From an uncultured Acetobacteroides sp. (lineage in GTDB: Bacteria > Bacteroidota > Bacteroidia > Bacteroidales > ZOR0009): a DNA stretch of 64,000 bases. Under the pieces are notes generated by a model. That model saw only the letters and a program-made list of their open reading frames with translations. It made no database searches and was not told where the DNA came from. Below are positions 49,032 through 57,842 of the stretch, piece after piece (within the stretch, counting starts at the first letter, position 1; every line of letters begins with the position of its first letter). Made by a program: the position numbers and the translations under genes. The stretch spans positions 2,976,001 through 3,040,000 of the forward strand of contig NZ_OY782755.1 of the NCBI RefSeq assembly GCF_963678165.1. The letters are read 5' to 3'.

Positions 49032-50969
49032 ATGAAGAAGAATTGGTTCAATAAGAGCTACCTGGAGAACGAGTACGTGGTGCTCCTCTACCAGTTTGGC
49101 GTGCTGCTAACCCTGTACACCGTGTGCCGGCTGCTGTTCTACTGGTTTAACCTGGCGCTGTTCCCCAACGTGAGCTTCGCCGACCTGATGACCATCCTGC
49201 GCGGCGGCGTTAAGTTCGATATTGCGGGGCTGCTCTACCTCAACGCGGCCTACATGCTGCTGTACGTTATCCCCCACCCCTGGAAGTACCGCAGCGGCTA
49301 CCAGAAGTTCCTGCGCTGGTGGTTCATCATCGTCAACTCGCTGGGGCTGGCCCTCAACGCCCTCGACTTTAAGTACTACCCCTTTATACTGAAGCGCACC
49401 ACCGCCAGCGTGTACGAGATCCTCAAGCACGAGGACAACATGGTGACGCTCTCGTTCCGCTTTATGGTGGACTACTGGTACGTGTACCTGATCTTTGCCG
49501 CCCTGGTAGCGGCGCTGGTGTACCTCACCCGCAGGCCCAAGCCGCAGCCCACGCCCATCGGCAAGTGGTACTACGCCTACCCCTTTGCCCTGGCGATGCT
49601 GCTCATGTTTAGCGCCTTTACCGTTGCCGGCATCCGCGGCGACTTTAAGCATAGCACCCGCCCCATCACCATCAGCAACGCGGGCGAGTACGTAAAGTCG
49701 GCCGAGCAGGTGTACCTGGTGGTGAACACCCCCTTCTGCTTCATCCGCACCTTCGGCAACAAGTCGTTTACCAAGATGAACTTCTTTACTTCGGATAAGG
49801 AACTCGCCGAGGGCTTTAATCCGGTGATGAAGTACGACCTGCCCGCCCCTGCCCAGAAGAAGAACGTGGTGGTGATCATCCTCGAAAGCTTCGCCCGCGA
49901 GCACTTCGGCGCCTTCAATAAGACTTTAGATGGCGGAAAGTACAAGGGCTTCACCCCCTTCCTCGACTCGCTGGCCCAGCAGAGCCTGGTATTCCCCAAC
50001 GCCTACGCCAACGGGCGCAAGTCGATTGATGCCATGCCCTCGGTGCTGGCCTCGCTGCCCGCGCTGGTGCAGCCCTACGTGATATCGGAGTACTCCACCA
50101 ACCGCGTAAACACCCTCGCCAGCCTGCTCGACGGCGAAGGCTACGAGACCTCGTTCTTCCACGGAGCACCCAACGGCTCGATGGGCTTTTTGGCCTTCAG
50201 CAAGCTGGCAGGGTTCCAAAAGTACTACGGCAAGACGGAGTTCAACAACGATGCCGAGTTCGACGGCATGTGGGCCATCTGGGACGAGCCCTTCCTGAAG
50301 TACTGGGGCGCCCAAATGGGGCAGATGAAGAAGCCCTTCTTCACGGCGCTCTTCTCGGCCTCGTCGCACCACCCCTTTAAGGTTCCCGCCAAGTACGAGG
50401 GCGCATTCCCCAAGGGGCAAATCCCGCTGCACCAGTGCGTGGGCTACACCGACCACTCACTTCGCCTATTCTTCAACAGCATCAAAAATCAGCCCTGGTT
50501 TAAGAATACGGTATTCGTGATTACCGCCGACCACAGCGTATCGCCGGTGCACGCCGAGTACAAGACCAACGTTAACGCCTTTGCCATCCCGCTGATCTTC
50601 TACACCCCCGATGGCTCGCTAAAGGGCGTCGACAACCGCCTTGCCCAGCAGGTAGACATCATGCCAACGCTGATGAGCTACCTCGGCTACAGCAAGCCCT
50701 TCGTATCGTTCGGCACCAACCTGTTGGAGAAGAAGAACGACACCTTCGTGCTCAACTACATCGGCGACGCCTACCAGTTTATGATGGATGATATGGTGAT
50801 CTACTTCGATGGGAAGAAAATAACGCAGGTGTTCGACTACAAGAAGGACCCCGCGCTCAAGAACAACCTCCTGGGTAAGGTCAATATCACCAAGTACGAA
50901 ACCAAGATGAAGGCCGTACTGCAGCAGTACAACAACCGAATGATTGCAAACGACCTGGTGGCAAAGTAG
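49032..50969 (+). CDS. LTA-synthase-like membrane sulfatase, copy 2
   Basis: A 645-residue inner-membrane protein from the ATG at 49032. Five transmembrane helices (about residues 18-205) precede a periplasmic sulfatase-fold domain with NVVVIILESFAREHFG, YANGRKSIDAMPSVLASLPA (probable Ser nucleophile), SSHHPFKVP and ITADHSVSP. The family transfers phosphoglycerol- or phosphoethanolamine-type groups to envelope lipids or glycans. It shares layout with the protein at 33288-35135 but the two differ in most loops, so they probably act on different acceptors. Strong terminator after it. Confidence 0.88.
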   Translation: MKKNWFNKSYLENEYVVLLYQFGVLLTLYTVCRLLFYWFNLALFPNVSFADLMTILRGGVKFDIAGLLYLNAAYMLLYVIPHPWKYRSGYQKFLRWWFIIVNSLGLALNALDFKYYPFILKRTTASVYEILKHEDNMVTLSFRFMVDYWYVYLIFAALVAALVYLTRRPKPQPTPIGKWYYAYPFALAMLLMFSAFTVAGIRGDFKHSTRPITISNAGEYVKSAEQVYLVVNTPFCFIRTFGNKSFTKMNFFTSDKELAEGFNPVMKYDLPAPAQKKNVVVIILESFAREHFGAFNKTLDGGKYKGFTPFLDSLAQQSLVFPNAYANGRKSIDAMPSVLASLPALVQPYVISEYSTNRVNTLASLLDGEGYETSFFHGAPNGSMGFLAFSKLAGFQKYYGKTEFNNDAEFDGMWAIWDEPFLKYWGAQMGQMKKPFFTALFSASSHHPFKVPAKYEGAFPKGQIPLHQCVGYTDHSLRLFFNSIKNQPWFKNTVFVITADHSVSPVHAEYKTNVNAFAIPLIFYTPDGSLKGVDNRLAQQVDIMPTLMSYLGYSKPFVSFGTNLLEKKNDTFVLNYIGDAYQFMMDDMVIYFDGKKITQVFDYKKDPALKNNLLGKVNITKYETKMKAVLQQYNNRMIANDLVAK

Positions 50970-51002
50970 GCCTCCAGCGCATCCAGCACACTACCATACG
51001 AA

Positions 51003-51036
51003 GAAAGGGCCAACTCTCATTAGAGTTGGCCCTTTC
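51003..51036 (+). terminator. Terminator of the 49032 gene
   Basis: GAAAGGGCCAACTCT-CATT-AGAGTTGGCCCTTTC followed by TTC. Confidence 0.9.
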
Positions 51037-51147
51037 TTCGTTCCACCCCTAGGCATTACTACCTAGCAGCAATGCAGCAACACCCCGCATTACCGTTAAA
51101 TACACGTTAATTGTTATTAGTGTAACACAAGATTAGCCTCAGCTAAT

Positions 51148-51155
51148 TATATTTG
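51148..51155 (+). promoter_or_regulatory. -7 promoter element of the Cache sensor gene
   Basis: TATATTTG. It lies so close to the ATG at 51158 that the later ATG at 51194 is the better start. Confidence 0.55.
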
Positions 51156-51193
51156 AAATGGGAATGACTACATATTTAAAGGGAAAAGGGAAC

Positions 51194-53158
51194 ATGAATA
51201 AGCTAAAAAAGATCTACAATGGCTGCAACATCCGAACAAAGATCAATATTTCGATTATTGGAACTGCCGGGATAATTCTTCTCGTAACCATGTCGGTAGC
51301 CATGCTACGCTCTAGGAGCATTGTGCTAGACAACGCCGAAACGACCGCCCTAGCCAAGGCTCGCGAAAACGCCTCAAAGGCTACCGCCTACTTCGATAAG
51401 AAGATTAGCGTCCTCCACGCCCTTTCGATGTACCTCGAGGATGGCAACCGCCAGAGAACCTCGGTGGTCGAAAAGATGAAGCAACTCGCAGGCGGCAATA
51501 CCGATGCCTACGCCGTATGGTACGCCACCAAAGGATCGACAGCCGACACCGCCTCGGCCCCATCGCGCCTCATCGTTAATGCCACCGGAGAAGTTGCCAC
51601 CGCCGAAGCTGCAAGCGCAACCGGCTGCGATAAGGCATTCGAGGAGACCACCAGCAACGGCGAGCCCACGCTATCCGACCCCATCCAGTACGAGGGGGCC
51701 TGGCTCACCAACATTGCCGTTCCCATTAAGAAGGGCAACCAGGTGGTAGGCGTAGTGGGCATACTGATAAAGAACGACCAAATATCGAAGTACACCTCTT
51801 CCATCATGAATGCAGAAGATGGAACGTGCAAGGTGGTAACCAGCAAGAATATTATTGCCGCACACACCGACCCCCAACGAATTGGCACCGCAAACGACGA
51901 AGGGGAACAGACCAATCAAATAGCCGAATGTATTAAGGAGGGTAAAGAGTTCTCGAGCTTCAACTACTCGAAATTCTATAATAGCAACGCCTTCAAGGTG
52001 TACTTTCCGGTAGCCATTAGCGGCACGCAAAGCACCTGGTCTACCTGCACCGTTATCCCTACGGCAAAGATAATGTCGGCCAACAACCGGCTAATTATGC
52101 TAATGGTGCTCCTAGTGCTGCTAAGCCTAGCGGTGCTAAGCATTGCCACCAGCTACATCTCCAAGCAGCTGGCCACCCCCATCAAGGAGGTGTCGAAGCA
52201 GCTGGGGATAATTACCGAAGGACAATTCAACGATGCCCAGCTGCTGGAGCAGAAGACCAACGATGAGATCGGCGACATGGTTGTTGGTCTCAACGAACTA
52301 TCGTCGAGCCTGAAGAAAATAACTGATTTCACCGTTAACATCGGCAAGGGAAACTTTAACGCCGAATTTAGCGCCAGAAGTGACAAGGATATCCTGGGCA
52401 ACGCCCTAGTAGAAATGCGGGAAAATATCCTTACAGCCGTTAAGTTGCAGGAGGAGCAGAAGCAGAAGGACAACCTGCACACCTGGGAAGTGGAGGGCAA
52501 CACTCGCATCAACGAGATCATACGAAAGGAAAATCGGAGCATAAAGCACCTTTGCGATAACACCCTCCGCGAAATCATCAGCTACTCTGGGGCCATTCAG
52601 GGAGGAATCTTTGCCATTCAGGGCGAACGCGAAGACGAGAAATACGTTGAGATGGTATCATGCGTGGCCTACAACAGGGAAAAGATGATGGAGAAGAAGC
52701 TGGACATCACGGAAGGCCTCATCGGCCGATGCATCTACGAGAAGGCGCCCATCCTGCTCTCGGAGATTCCACAAAACTACCTGGCAATTACCTCGGGCCT
52801 TGGTGATAAACGCCCCGACTTTTTGGCCATCATCCCGCTGCTCAACAACGAGGAGATTGTTGGGGTGCTAGAAATTGCCTCCTTCAAGAAATTTGAAGCG
52901 CATACCTTAGAGTACCTCAACAAGGCAACCGAAAGCCTCGCCTCTGCCATCGCCAACGTAAAAATCAACGAGCGCACGCAGAAGCTGCTCGATCAGGCTA
53001 AGCAGTTCTCCGAGGAGATGAGCGCTCAGGAAGAGGAGCTCCGCCAAAACATGGAGGAGATGCAGGCCGCCCAGGAGGAGATGTACCATAAAACTGAAGA
53101 TTACGAGAACACAATAGCAGAATTACAAGCTGAAATAGAAAGCCTCAGGCGCAGCTAG
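51194..53158 (+). CDS. Membrane sensor: Cache-HAMP-GAF with coiled-coil tail
   Basis: A 654-residue protein, starting at the ATG at 51194 after a purine-rich ribosome site; an upstream ATG at 51158 would lie on top of the transcription start. It has an N-terminal transmembrane helix (about residues 20-45) and a periplasmic dCache-like ligand domain (about 50-285, with YAVWYATKG and VVGVVGILIKNDQ). A second helix (about 295-320) leads into a HAMP segment, then a GAF domain (about 440-590) and a long coiled coil (EEMSAQEEELRQNMEEMQAA). No kinase, GGDEF or MCP signalling domain is present, so the output must be through a partner. Confidence 0.85.
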   Translation: MNKLKKIYNGCNIRTKINISIIGTAGIILLVTMSVAMLRSRSIVLDNAETTALAKARENASKATAYFDKKISVLHALSMYLEDGNRQRTSVVEKMKQLAGGNTDAYAVWYATKGSTADTASAPSRLIVNATGEVATAEAASATGCDKAFEETTSNGEPTLSDPIQYEGAWLTNIAVPIKKGNQVVGVVGILIKNDQISKYTSSIMNAEDGTCKVVTSKNIIAAHTDPQRIGTANDEGEQTNQIAECIKEGKEFSSFNYSKFYNSNAFKVYFPVAISGTQSTWSTCTVIPTAKIMSANNRLIMLMVLLVLLSLAVLSIATSYISKQLATPIKEVSKQLGIITEGQFNDAQLLEQKTNDEIGDMVVGLNELSSSLKKITDFTVNIGKGNFNAEFSARSDKDILGNALVEMRENILTAVKLQEEQKQKDNLHTWEVEGNTRINEIIRKENRSIKHLCDNTLREIISYSGAIQGGIFAIQGEREDEKYVEMVSCVAYNREKMMEKKLDITEGLIGRCIYEKAPILLSEIPQNYLAITSGLGDKRPDFLAIIPLLNNEEIVGVLEIASFKKFEAHTLEYLNKATESLASAIANVKINERTQKLLDQAKQFSEEMSAQEEELRQNMEEMQAAQEEMYHKTEDYENTIAELQAEIESLRRS

Positions 53159-53265
53159 AACGAACATAAGAAACCGGTTGTAGAAGGGGAAATAGAAGGG
53201 AAGGTTTCTTTATTTTGAATCACCAGTTAAAGGAGGAAACCTAACACGGTACACCTTTAGCACAC

Positions 53266-53297
53266 GAGGGGGGCAGGATCAGCCCCCCTCTTTTCTT
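53266..53297 (+). terminator. Terminator of the Cache sensor gene
   Basis: GAGGGGGGC-N7-GCCCCCCTC followed by TTTTCTT. The 359-base gap to the porin gene otherwise contains the inverted repeat listed next. Confidence 0.88.
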
Positions 53298-53404
53298 AAG
53301 CAAGGTAAGAACCAAAGCATCAACGAATCTGCACACCATACCACACCATATTTCATCATATTATGTTGACGCTTTTTATAGATAAATCCACTCCCCTTTC
53401 CCAA

Positions 53405-53427
53405 TACCTATTGTTTAGCAATAGGTA
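53405..53427. promoter_or_regulatory. Candidate operator upstream of the phosphate porin gene
   Basis: Perfect 9-bp inverted repeat TACCTATTG-N5-CAATAGGTA about 90 bases before the porin ATG. It has the size of a dimeric-regulator site and no T tract. Confidence 0.4.
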
Positions 53428-53517
53428 ATCTTAGCTATTAATTAATGCTACGTTCAGCAAGAGTTAATAGTGCGATCCTTTATTTGCAGTAGAAAAATAA
53501 CTCAACAACACAGTACC

Positions 53518-54789
53518 ATGTCACAGCTGAAGTCACTTGGTCTTATTCTTGGAATTGCAGCATTCGGCGGAAGCGCATTTGCCCAGTCTAGCAAATTGGA
53601 CTCATTGGCAAAGGAAGTTTCCCTGCTCAAGAAGCAAACCAGCGCACTCACCAATCTTAAGGTAAGCGGATACATTCAGGCACAATACCAGTATGCCGAC
53701 ACCCTCGGAGCGAAGACCTTCAACGGAGGAAATTTCGCCGACAATGTAGACAACCGCATCTCGGTACGCCGTGCCCGCCTAAAGGTTGGCTACGATATGA
53801 GCTTTGGTTCTGCCGTTTTTCTTATCGATGCTACCGAAAGAGGCATCAGCGTTAGGAATGCCTACCTCAACCTAGTTGCCCCTTTCGCCAAATCACTCTC
53901 GCTAACGGGCGGGCTCTTCGAACGCCCCTTCGGATATGCCATCGAGTACTCTTCCTCATCGATGGAGGTGGTAGAGCGACCAATGATGTTCCAAACCCTA
54001 TTCCCCGGCGAGCAGGAAGTAGGTGCAATGGTTACCTACAAAGCGGATGATCAGTCTGCACTAAACGGCTTAACCGTAAAAGGGAGCTTCTTCAACGGAA
54101 ACGGCATCTATGCCGATATCGATAAGTTTAAAGATTTTATTGGGAAGATATCCTATAGCGGTCTCTCAAACGATAGGATTTACATCAACCTCGGCGCATC
54201 GCTATACTCCGGAAATGTTTACAATCCAACCACCACAACTTACAAGATGGGTAATGTAAACGGCATTAAAGCCTTTGTTGGCAGCATCGACAAGGTGGGA
54301 GCCGGACTTAAGCGCCAGTACTTAGGGTTCGATGCACAGCTCTCGGTAAAAACACCGATTGGCAAAACCCAGTTGGTATCGGAGTACATCTTTGGCAAGC
54401 AGCCCGGAACATCAAAAAGCAGCAAAAGCCCCGACTATGCAGCTCTGCCAACAGGAGCATCGTTTCTTCGTGAGTTTGCGGGAAGCTACATAACCCTAAT
54501 CCAGCAAATCCACAAGTTCTCGGTATACGGCCGCTACGACTGGTACGACCCCAACACCAAGGTAAAAGGTAACGAAGTTGGTCAATCGGCAACAGACCTA
54601 ACCGCCACCAATGCAACCGACCTGAAGCTAACCACAACAAGCCTTGGCACCTTCTACGAGCCCAACAAGAACCTACGCTTCACCGCGCAGTACGACTTTA
54701 ACCGCTACGAGAAAACCGACAACGGTAAGTTCTCGGCAGCAGGGCTCGACAACAACCTATTCACGATTCGCATACAGTACAAGTTCTAA
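53518..54789 (+). CDS. Phosphate-selective porin (OprO/OprP-like)
   Basis: A 423-residue outer-membrane protein. I start it at the ATG at 53518, which opens the signal peptide (LKSLGLILGIAAFGGSAFA). A short coiled coil (LDSLAKEVSLLKKQ) precedes a beta-barrel of the OprO/OprP type, which begins VSGYIQAQYQY and ends in RIQYKF with terminal Phe. In Pseudomonas these porins pass phosphate or pyrophosphate. The next gene is pstS, 36 bases downstream, which supports phosphate as the substrate. A possible operator is at 53405-53427. Confidence 0.88.
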   Translation: MSQLKSLGLILGIAAFGGSAFAQSSKLDSLAKEVSLLKKQTSALTNLKVSGYIQAQYQYADTLGAKTFNGGNFADNVDNRISVRRARLKVGYDMSFGSAVFLIDATERGISVRNAYLNLVAPFAKSLSLTGGLFERPFGYAIEYSSSSMEVVERPMMFQTLFPGEQEVGAMVTYKADDQSALNGLTVKGSFFNGNGIYADIDKFKDFIGKISYSGLSNDRIYINLGASLYSGNVYNPTTTTYKMGNVNGIKAFVGSIDKVGAGLKRQYLGFDAQLSVKTPIGKTQLVSEYIFGKQPGTSKSSKSPDYAALPTGASFLREFAGSYITLIQQIHKFSVYGRYDWYDPNTKVKGNEVGQSATDLTATNATDLKLTTTSLGTFYEPNKNLRFTAQYDFNRYEKTDNGKFSAAGLDNNLFTIRIQYKF

Positions 54790-54825
54790 CGAGATAAAAG
54801 AGTAAAACTTTTTAAAACACAAAAC

Positions 54826-55647
54826 ATGAAGAAGACACTTTCAGTTTTAGCAGGAATCCTTCTGATTTCGCAGGTTGGCTTTAGCCAAAAGGTAGTGGTA
54901 AAGGGCAGCGACACATGTCTTCCACTCGTTCAAAAAGAGGCAGAAGTCTTTATGAAAACCAATAAGGGCACCAGCATATCGGTAACCGGCGGCGGATCTG
55001 GTGTAGGAATTGCCGCACTGCTTAGCGGTTCTACCGACATCGCTATGGCATCCCGCTCGCTAAAGATGGACGAGAAGATGAAGCTAAACGCCACCAAAAA
55101 GGCGTACAACGAGACAACCATCGGCTGGGATGCCCTTGCGGTAGTTGTAAACCCATCGAACAAAGTAGGTAAGCTTACCCGCCAGCAACTCGAGGATATC
55201 TTTACCGGAAAGGTAACCAACTGGAAGCAGGTTGGCGGTGCCGACCTCAAGATTGTGGTTTACTCCCGTGAGTCTAGCTCTGGAACCTACGAGTTCTTCA
55301 AGGAGCACGTAATGCAGAAGAAGAACTTTGCCAACAACGTACTTAGCATGCCTGCAACCGGAGCCATCATCCAGTCGGTAAGCCAAACTAAGGGCGCCAT
55401 CGGATACGTTGGACTAGCATACCTAGAGAAGAAGGTTAAGGCAGTGGCCGTCGCTTTCGAAGGAGGCAAATATGTGGCTCCAAGTTTTGCCAACGCGCAC
55501 AACGGCTCCTACCCAATTGTTCGCCCCCTCTACTTCTTTTCGCTAAAGAGCACAGAGAAGCAGGTAACCCCATTCATCAAGTTTATTCTATCGGCTAAGG
55601 GACAAGCCATCGTAAGAGAAGTTGGATACATCCCAGTAAAGAAGTAG
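54826..55647 (+). CDS. pstS: Phosphate ABC transporter substrate-binding protein
   Basis: A 273-residue periplasmic protein with signal peptide MKKTLSVLAGILLISQVGFS. VKGSDTCLPLVQKEAEVF and TGGGSGVGIAALLSGSTDIA are the PstS phosphate-loop motifs, followed by YSRESSSGTYEFF and GYVGLAYL. It binds phosphate for the PstCAB transporter, whose genes are not in the window. It forms an operon with the upstream OprP-like porin; together they carry phosphate over the outer membrane and capture it. It ends with a terminator. Confidence 0.93.
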   Translation: MKKTLSVLAGILLISQVGFSQKVVVKGSDTCLPLVQKEAEVFMKTNKGTSISVTGGGSGVGIAALLSGSTDIAMASRSLKMDEKMKLNATKKAYNETTIGWDALAVVVNPSNKVGKLTRQQLEDIFTGKVTNWKQVGGADLKIVVYSRESSSGTYEFFKEHVMQKKNFANNVLSMPATGAIIQSVSQTKGAIGYVGLAYLEKKVKAVAVAFEGGKYVAPSFANAHNGSYPIVRPLYFFSLKSTEKQVTPFIKFILSAKGQAIVREVGYIPVKK

Positions 55648-55668
55648 CAAATACGTACAGCATACCCC

Positions 55669-55705
55669 ATCCCCCACAGATATCCAATTTGTGGGGGATT
55701 TTTAT
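55669..55705 (+). terminator. Terminator of the porin-pstS operon
   Basis: ATCCCCCACA-N11-TGTGGGGGAT followed by a TTTTTA run. Confidence 0.9.
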
Positions 55706-55764
55706 TGGCAGCTATAGTGTTCCTGCCCAAGGTTTTCATGTGAAAGAAATTGGCTCTTAATGGT

Positions 55765-56026
55765 CACATGCAACTCGCATGACAGACTCTTATCTACTTT
55801 GGTGAATTCCTGCATTCATGCTCGTTTCGCTTTACCCAGATATGCATTAAACCGGCACGCGTTATTCGCGTATGGAAATAAGCTTAGCAGGGCTGGTCGC
55901 TATGCCTATTTCGACCAGCATTGTGCTTATATGCTACTCTTCGGAGGGAAGGCATCGCCCTGTGAATTTCGGCTGTGGCGCTGCTTTTTTACCGCACTGC
56001 AAAGGCGATGATGCCAATTTGGCAGC
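55765..56026. repeat. Palindrome-rich region G (possible decayed array)
   Basis: The 699-base gap between pstS and the pigment operon contains several unrelated inverted repeats: CATGC-N5-GCATG (centre 55774), GCAT-TC-ATGC (55816), ACGCG-N5-CGCGT (55864), GCTGGTCG-N12-CGACCAGC (55905) and TGCCAA-T-TTGGCA (56018). The first four are 42, 48 and 41 bp apart. Whether this is a decayed relative of arrays A-F is uncertain. From 56030 to 56280 I see nothing else. Confidence 0.4.
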
Positions 56027-56286
56027 GGGGTGTGTTCGGGGTGCGTTCGGACTCCTTCGCTTTAAAGCGGTAGATGTACGACATAATGTCAGTGATTTCA
56101 GGTGAACGTAATTGTTCCCTAATACTACGGTTGCCTGCCGCCATTAAGCGAGCTGATATGAATAAAATCTTTACTTGTGATTCGTTGAGGTTTCTTCAAA
56201 GCGAAATCGATGATTCTGACCCATAAACCTAGCCTATTACTACTTAATAATATGGATTTGACATGCTGTACTGTTCGTATTTTTTA

Positions 56287-56294
56287 TACTTTTG
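56287..56294 (+). promoter_or_regulatory. -7 promoter element of the pigment operon
   Basis: TACTTTTG, 53 bases before the ATG at 56347. A TTTG at 56257 is further upstream than usual for the -33 element. Confidence 0.5.
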
Positions 56295-56346
56295 AACACT
56301 TTTATTGAAAATACACAAAACTTTCACACCCAAAACCTGCGCGTCA

Positions 56347-56853
56347 ATGAGGTTATTTAAAGTTCACCGATGCCTCCTGCTCCTAGCGGCATTGCTTCCA
56401 GCCATCTCAGCATTAGCCAGCAGCGCTAGCTCGAACATCGATCGATCTGGATTCTATGCCGCCTACTCGGCAGCATCGCTAGATGGCATCAACAACCTTA
56501 TTACCAAGCTAGAGAACGGCAGCTCATCATCGGAGAGCAAAGCCTTTTTGGGAGCCCTACTCATGCGGAAGGCGGGTCTTATAAAGGGCAAGAGGGAGCA
56601 GCTGAGCCTCTTCAAGAAGGGGCGACTCCTCCTCGAAAAGGAGATTGAGGAATGGCCCGCTAACGCAGAATACCGTTTTTTACGCATAACCATACAGGAA
56701 CAGGCCCCAAAAATCTTGGGGTACAACAAGAATATCGAACAGGACAAGAAGGTTCTAACCCGAGGATTTAAGGAGCTGAACTCGGAGACTAGAAAAGCGA
56801 TTGCCACCTACGCCAAGAAATCGCCGCTACTAAAGGATGCCGATCTGAGCTAG
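56347..56853 (+). CDS. Small exported helical protein at head of the pigment operon
   Basis: A 168-residue protein with signal peptide (MRLFKVHRCLLLLAALLPAI, then SALASSAS). The mature part is all-helical, with KQLL- and GRLLLEKEIEEWP-like segments. No family recognised. I start it at the ATG at 56347, after the promoter element at 56287. It precedes darA by 44 bases on the same strand, so it probably belongs to the pigment operon as an accessory or envelope factor. Confidence 0.7.
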   Translation: MRLFKVHRCLLLLAALLPAISALASSASSNIDRSGFYAAYSAASLDGINNLITKLENGSSSSESKAFLGALLMRKAGLIKGKREQLSLFKKGRLLLEKEIEEWPANAEYRFLRITIQEQAPKILGYNKNIEQDKKVLTRGFKELNSETRKAIATYAKKSPLLKDADLS

Positions 56854-56897
56854 CCTCTGGAATCATCGGTAAACCACCCCGTAAAATTTCGCCACTC

Positions 56898-57842
56898 ATG
56901 TTCAACATACTCGCAGTAAACTACTCGCAAACCGGACAACTCGACGAGATAATCGACAACCTCGTACAGCCGCTATCAGACCTTTGCGTTGATCGGGTAC
57001 GGGTAGAGCCGCTTTTTAGCTACCCTTTTCCATGGACGGGCCCTGCCTTCTTCGACCTCATGCCCGACTGCGTGCTGGAGCACACCATACCGCTGAAGCC
57101 CCTACAGCTGCCCAAGAAGGAGTACGACCTCATCATCGTAGGCTACCAGCCTTGGTTTCTATCGCCCTCGTTGCCGGCAACGAGCCTCTTCCGTAACGAG
57201 GAGTTTAAGGCGCTCGTAAACGGCAAGCCAGTTGTTACCGTAATTGGCGCACGCAATATGTGGATCAACTCGCAGAAATCGGTGATCCGCTTCATCGAGG
57301 AGGCCAACGGCTCGCTAGCTGGCAACATCCCCTTAGGCGATAAAACAAACAACTTTGTTAGCGCAGTAACCATCCTACACTGGATGCTCGGCGGAAAGAA
57401 GGATAAATTTCTGGGGATCTTCCCTAAACCAGGCATTAGCGACGAAGACATACAAGGCGCATCGATATTTGGGGAAATTATACTAGATTGCCTCCGAAGA
57501 AACCAGCTTGGCGAACTTCAGGAGAGGCTACTAGAGGCTGAGACAATAGAGCTGCCCATCTCCATCATATTCATCGAAGAAAGGGCGAAGATGCTCTTCC
57601 GGGTTTGGGCAAAAATCATTGACAAGAGAGGGAGAACACCCCGAAAGCGGAAGCTGTACGTAAACCTATTTAAGTACTACCTGGTAGTGGCGCTTTTTGT
57701 GGTTGCTCCCATAGTGCTGCTTTTCTACTTTACGATATTCTACCCGCTTAGCCGAAATTCTGCGAAGAAAAAAAGACAATATTACTTAAAGGGAATAATA
57801 AAGGCTCACAATGCAAGAAGTTTACATTACGAAGATCGCTAA
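56898..57842 (+). CDS. darA: Dialkylresorcinol-condensing enzyme (DarA-like)
   Basis: A 314-residue protein. The N-terminus FNILAVNYSQTGQLDEIIDN is a flavodoxin-like nucleotide-binding start, and the next 200 residues read as an alternating alpha/beta fold. One transmembrane helix lies near residues 258-285 (YYLVVALFVVAPIVLLFYFT). This layout, followed by a FabH-like ketosynthase, matches DarA of dialkylresorcinol and flexirubin loci, where DarA and DarB condense two beta-keto acyl chains into the resorcinol ring. The 3' end overlaps darB by 32 bases. Confidence 0.8.
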   Translation: MFNILAVNYSQTGQLDEIIDNLVQPLSDLCVDRVRVEPLFSYPFPWTGPAFFDLMPDCVLEHTIPLKPLQLPKKEYDLIIVGYQPWFLSPSLPATSLFRNEEFKALVNGKPVVTVIGARNMWINSQKSVIRFIEEANGSLAGNIPLGDKTNNFVSAVTILHWMLGGKKDKFLGIFPKPGISDEDIQGASIFGEIILDCLRRNQLGELQERLLEAETIELPISIIFIEERAKMLFRVWAKIIDKRGRTPRKRKLYVNLFKYYLVVALFVVAPIVLLFYFTIFYPLSRNSAKKKRQYYLKGIIKAHNARSLHYEDR

